Positions 43,305-45,073 of a stretch of DNA of 45,073 nt are shown piece by piece. Within the stretch, counting starts at the first letter, position 1, and each line of letters opens with the position of its first letter. The DNA is from Bacteroidales bacterium (lineage in GTDB: Bacteria > Bacteroidota > Bacteroidia > Bacteroidales > WCHB1-69). The stretch lies in assembly GCA_017962275.1 (NCBI GenBank), contig JAGCVQ010000090.1:1-45073 (forward strand). The letters run 5' to 3'. The notes beneath the pieces are model-generated. The model made no database searches. It was given only the letters and a program-made list of their open reading frames with translations, and was not told the DNA's origin. The position numbers and the translations under genes were made by a program.

Positions 43305-43964
43305 ATGATTGGGACGGATTCTTTGGATTTTACGAGTTTGCTGCTGTTCGACGACATGTCGCAATGCACTGATGCTGAGGTAGAAAGACTCCTTCCGATG
43401 GTGAGTGTACAGCGGCGCGAGGTGGCGTTGCGTTTTAAGTTCACCTTCGGGCGGTTCACCTGCTTGAAGTCCTACGTAATGCTGCAACAGCTTGTGCAAG
43501 AGGCGCTTGCTGAAACTGACGAGCGTTGGTCGCCCTTGCAGCAGCGGTTGAAAGAGTGGAACGGCAATTTCGTTTACAACGAGCATGAGAAGCCGTTTAT
43601 GCAGAATGCATCGGGCGAGCGCATCGAAGGGGTCGATTTCAGTATCAGTCATTGTAAGAACGCGATTGCGGTGGCGCTGAGCGACCATCCGGTGGGCGTG
43701 GATGTGGAGAGTTTCCGTCACGCCGAGGAACCGCTTCTGAAGCGCACCATGAACCCCGAGGAGCAGGCGGAAGTCCGTGCCGCTGCCGATCCTGCCGAGG
43801 CCTTCACCCGCCTTTGGACCCGCAAAGAGGCCGTGCTGAAACTGCGCGGCACGGGGTTGGTGGATAATCTGCACGAGGTGCTAATTCCAAACCCCGAACA
43901 GCCTTTTTCGTTGGAAACCACGGTGAATCGGGAGAAGCAGTATGTGTGGACGTTGGCGTATTAG
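43305..43964 (+). CDS. Sfp-type 4'-phosphopantetheinyl transferase
   Basis: A 219-aa enzyme that transfers phosphopantetheine from coenzyme A to acyl or peptidyl carrier proteins. The core motifs are present: FSISH at 112-116, the magnesium-binding GVDVE at 131-135 and WTRKEAVLK at 171-179. The length fits the Sfp/AcpT superfamily. No carrier protein or synthase gene is near, so its target cannot be told; it could be the fatty-acid carrier or a secondary pathway. It stands alone with its own promoter. Confidence 0.92.
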   Translation: MIGTDSLDFTSLLLFDDMSQCTDAEVERLLPMVSVQRREVALRFKFTFGRFTCLKSYVMLQQLVQEALAETDERWSPLQQRLKEWNGNFVYNEHEKPFMQNASGERIEGVDFSISHCKNAIAVALSDHPVGVDVESFRHAEEPLLKRTMNPEEQAEVRAAADPAEAFTRLWTRKEAVLKLRGTGLVDNLHEVLIPNPEQPFSLETTVNREKQYVWTLAY

Positions 43965-44077
43965 CTATTGGTTGTTGGCTTGAGATACAATAATCATTTG
44001 TTTTTTAATTCGGCATCGCAAAAGATGGGCGCAGCCCCACGGCCACGCCTTCATTCTAAATTATAATTCTTAATTGG

Positions 44078-44106
44078 TTAGTCGCGGAGGCAGCGGATGG
44101 AGACGT
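44078..44106 (-). pseudogene. 3' remnant of a FISUMP gene
   Basis: On the minus strand the codons read NVSIRCLRD then TAA. This matches the conserved C-terminal end of FISUMP proteins; the window's own intact copy ends FSVRCLRNE and its internal copy has MSVRCIRN. It begins a few bases after the XRE gene stop, so the rest of the FISUMP gene is missing. The match is only nine codons. Confidence 0.4.
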
Positions 44107-44112
44107 TAGGCA

Positions 44113-44424
44113 TTAAGCAAAAACCTTTTGCATAATGGGGACATTCAAAGCACGCTCCAGTTTGCACAAAGTTTCCAATGTGAGATTCTCTTCACCCTTC
44201 AGCAATCGGGAAACATATTGAGGGGAACAGCCGACAAGTTCTGCCAAGTGCTTTTGTGACATGTTCAAATCCTCCAAAGACATAGCCACAACGATGGCGA
44301 TTTTCCGCGAATAACGTAGCCAGTCGCGGTTCGCTTTTCGCCATTCTGCCTTTTCAAACCATTTTGAAGGTTCTGGCGAAGAATGTTCTTCCAAGAACGC
44401 AATCTGTTCTGCTGCGGTTTTCAT
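44113..44424 (-). CDS. XRE-family helix-turn-helix regulator, antitoxin-like
   Basis: A 103-aa protein. Residues 48-100 are an HTH_3/XRE domain (MSLEDLNMSQKHLAELVGCSPQYVSRLLKGEENLTLETLCKLERAL). The N-terminal half (EEHSSPEPSKWFEKAEWRKANRDWLRYSRKIA) is the charged extension often seen in HigA-like antitoxins. The small frame ending 44429 lies 4 bp upstream in the same direction, giving a toxin-antitoxin-like layout, but the partner is only 40 aa and not a recognised toxin. A solitary regulator is also possible. No clear promoter was found. Confidence 0.8.
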   Translation of the reverse strand: MKTAAEQIAFLEEHSSPEPSKWFEKAEWRKANRDWLRYSRKIAIVVAMSLEDLNMSQKHLAELVGCSPQYVSRLLKGEENLTLETLCKLERALNVPIMQKVFA

Positions 44425-44428
44425 TTTC

Positions 44429-44551
44429 TTATCCCTTTTCCTTTATAAAATCCGTAAAACTGTCGTCGTCTATGACATTGTTGGCGACAAAGTATTGGCG
44501 CACGTTCTCCAGTTTTACAAGTTCTTTGAGCGTGTGCTCACGTTCTTCCAT
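44429..44551 (-). CDS. Small ORF upstream of XRE gene, possible truncated partner
   Basis: A 40-aa frame (MEEREHTLKELVKLENVRQY ... TDFIKEKG) ending 4 bp before the XRE gene. The frame stays open upstream for 17 more codons (reading FNGTAVGGAIKLTRT just before the Met) to a stop near 44605, so it may be the end of a longer, broken gene or use a non-ATG start. It is helical and charged; no toxin family recognised. Confidence 0.45.
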   Translation of the reverse strand: MEEREHTLKELVKLENVRQYFVANNVIDDDSFTDFIKEKG

Positions 44552-44884
44552 TGTCCGAGTCAGTTTTATGGCGCCACCCACTGCTGTCCCGTTAAATCTG
44601 GTTCAAGTTTAGCATGTTTATTAATTAATCATTCGGCACTTGGTTTAGAAGTGGCGTTACCAAACCTTGCAGGGCAGAGGTGGTAGGACTCTCGTAAGTG
44701 CTTCTTTTTCGACCTCGGCAAGATTATGTCTTTTACCTTTACCCCCACCCGGCCTCCCCCAAATGGAGGAGGAGTCCCCCGACTGCAATGTGAGAAGCTG
44801 TTAGAGGAGGTCGATGCCATCCCTCTCCATTTGGGTCTAACGGACATGAAAACACTTCCTGCGTCCTGCCCCCCTAAAAAAAAT

Positions 44885-44962
44885 GACTATATAGTCATCG
44901 GCCCACGACTATATAGTCATTGGCTTACGACAATATAGTCATTGGCTTACGAGTATATTGTC
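44885..44962. repeat. Four 12-bp palindromes at 22-bp period
   Basis: GACTATATAGTC occurs at 44885-44896 and 44907-44918, GACAATATAGTC at 44929-44940 and GAGTATATTGTC at 44951-44962. Start-to-start spacing is exactly 22 bp each time. The 10-bp linkers are ATCGGCCCAC, ATTGGCTTAC and ATTGGCTTAC. The layout resembles an operator or iteron array. Confidence 0.85.
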
Positions 44963-44974
44963 AGCGGGCGGAGG

Positions 44975-45004
44975 TTCCGCTCGACGCTTTCGCGTCTCAC
45001 GGAA
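44975..45004. repeat. Two-step hairpin element
   Basis: TTCCG/CGGAA outer arms and GACGC/GCGTC inner arms enclose loop TTTC, with symmetric 3-nt internal loops. No T run follows, so it looks like a REP-type element rather than a terminator. Confidence 0.7.
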
Positions 45005-45073
45005 TGACGGTGCCGCGCCAGAGAGGTGCAGGGGAAAAAGAAGGGCGGCGGAGAAAAAGTGTCTGGCAACGGA

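Larger units (their letters stand above)
44552..45073. other. Repeat-rich region without a convincing gene
   Basis: The last 520 bp contain an inverted repeat CCCAAATGGAG (44758-44768) / CTCCATTTGGG (44825-44835), the four-palindrome array at 44885-44962 and a hairpin at 44975-45004. Two overlapping frames (70 aa at 44726-44938 plus, 72 aa at 44629-44847 minus) run through the inverted repeat; both are Pro/Ser-rich and look non-coding. A G/A-rich tail follows. Confidence 0.6.

Noticed and set aside
44629-44938. Overlapping 70- and 72-aa ORFs (44726-44938 plus, 44629-44847 minus)
   Set aside because: Both cross an inverted repeat, are Pro/Ser-rich, overlap each other on opposite strands and lack start signals.
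44885-44962. CRISPR array
   Set aside because: The 10-bp linkers are nearly identical and far too short for spacers, the repeats are only 12 bp, and no cas gene is present.

Overview
The window looks like a chromosome segment from an uncultured member of the Bacteroidales or a close relative in Bacteroidota. The evidence is the promoter style (many TAnnTTTG -7 boxes and few Shine-Dalgarno sequences), TonB-dependent receptors with carboxypeptidase-regulatory-like N-termini, type IX secretion (T9SS) sorting domains, PorV/PorQ-type barrels, FISUMP domains (Fibrobacter succinogenes major paralogous domain), a DUF4249 lipoprotein and a GSCFA protein. No plasmid, phage or complete insertion sequence is visible. 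Species was not determined.

Layout. 1-3.7 kb: the 5' part of a secreted NPCBM-like protein (minus strand), a small unknown protein, a MORN-repeat protein and an M16 peptidase; the last two converge inside a short tandem repeat array. 4.0-6.0 kb: tRNA-Asn with a strong terminator, then a GT2 glycosyltransferase coupled to a steroid 5-alpha-reductase-like membrane enzyme. 6.1-11.6 kb: a three-gene cell-envelope operon (1007-aa TPR protein, plug-less outer-membrane barrel, and a lipoprotein with a Rieske-like fold that has lost its histidine ligands). 11.8-21.6 kb: a strongly codon-biased three-gene block (TonB-dependent receptor, 1583-aa exported protein with a T9SS-like C-terminus, PorV/PorQ-like barrel). 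This is the best candidate for an under-described system, probably an abundant surface-assembly module. 21.7-26.7 kb: housekeeping genes (greA, HIT protein, P-loop kinase-like protein, PcrA/UvrD helicase, GSCFA protein), with a candidate structured RNA or MITE in front of the helicase. 26.8-30.9 kb, minus strand: aspS, mlaE-like permease, a duplicated hairpin element, mlaF-like ATPase, cvpA. 31.4-39.5 kb: two large secreted proteins, one with two FISUMP domains and eight tandem ~98-residue modules, the other with fibronectin-type modules and a T9SS type A sorting domain. 39.6-43.1 kb, minus strand: a TonB-dependent receptor plus DUF4249 lipoprotein pair. 43.3-45.1 kb: an Sfp-type phosphopantetheinyl transferase, an XRE-type regulator pair beside a nine-codon FISUMP remnant, and a repeat-rich non-coding island with four palindromes spaced exactly 22 bp apart.

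How it fits together. Most of the window serves the cell envelope and surface. The two large secreted proteins at 31-39 kb and the 1583-aa protein look like T9SS cargo, and the PorV-like barrel belongs to the family of T9SS shuttle and attachment proteins. Intergenic regions carry many degenerate 7- and 8-bp tandem arrays that repeatedly abut or supply stop codons. All functional calls are from reading the sequence, not from database searches.
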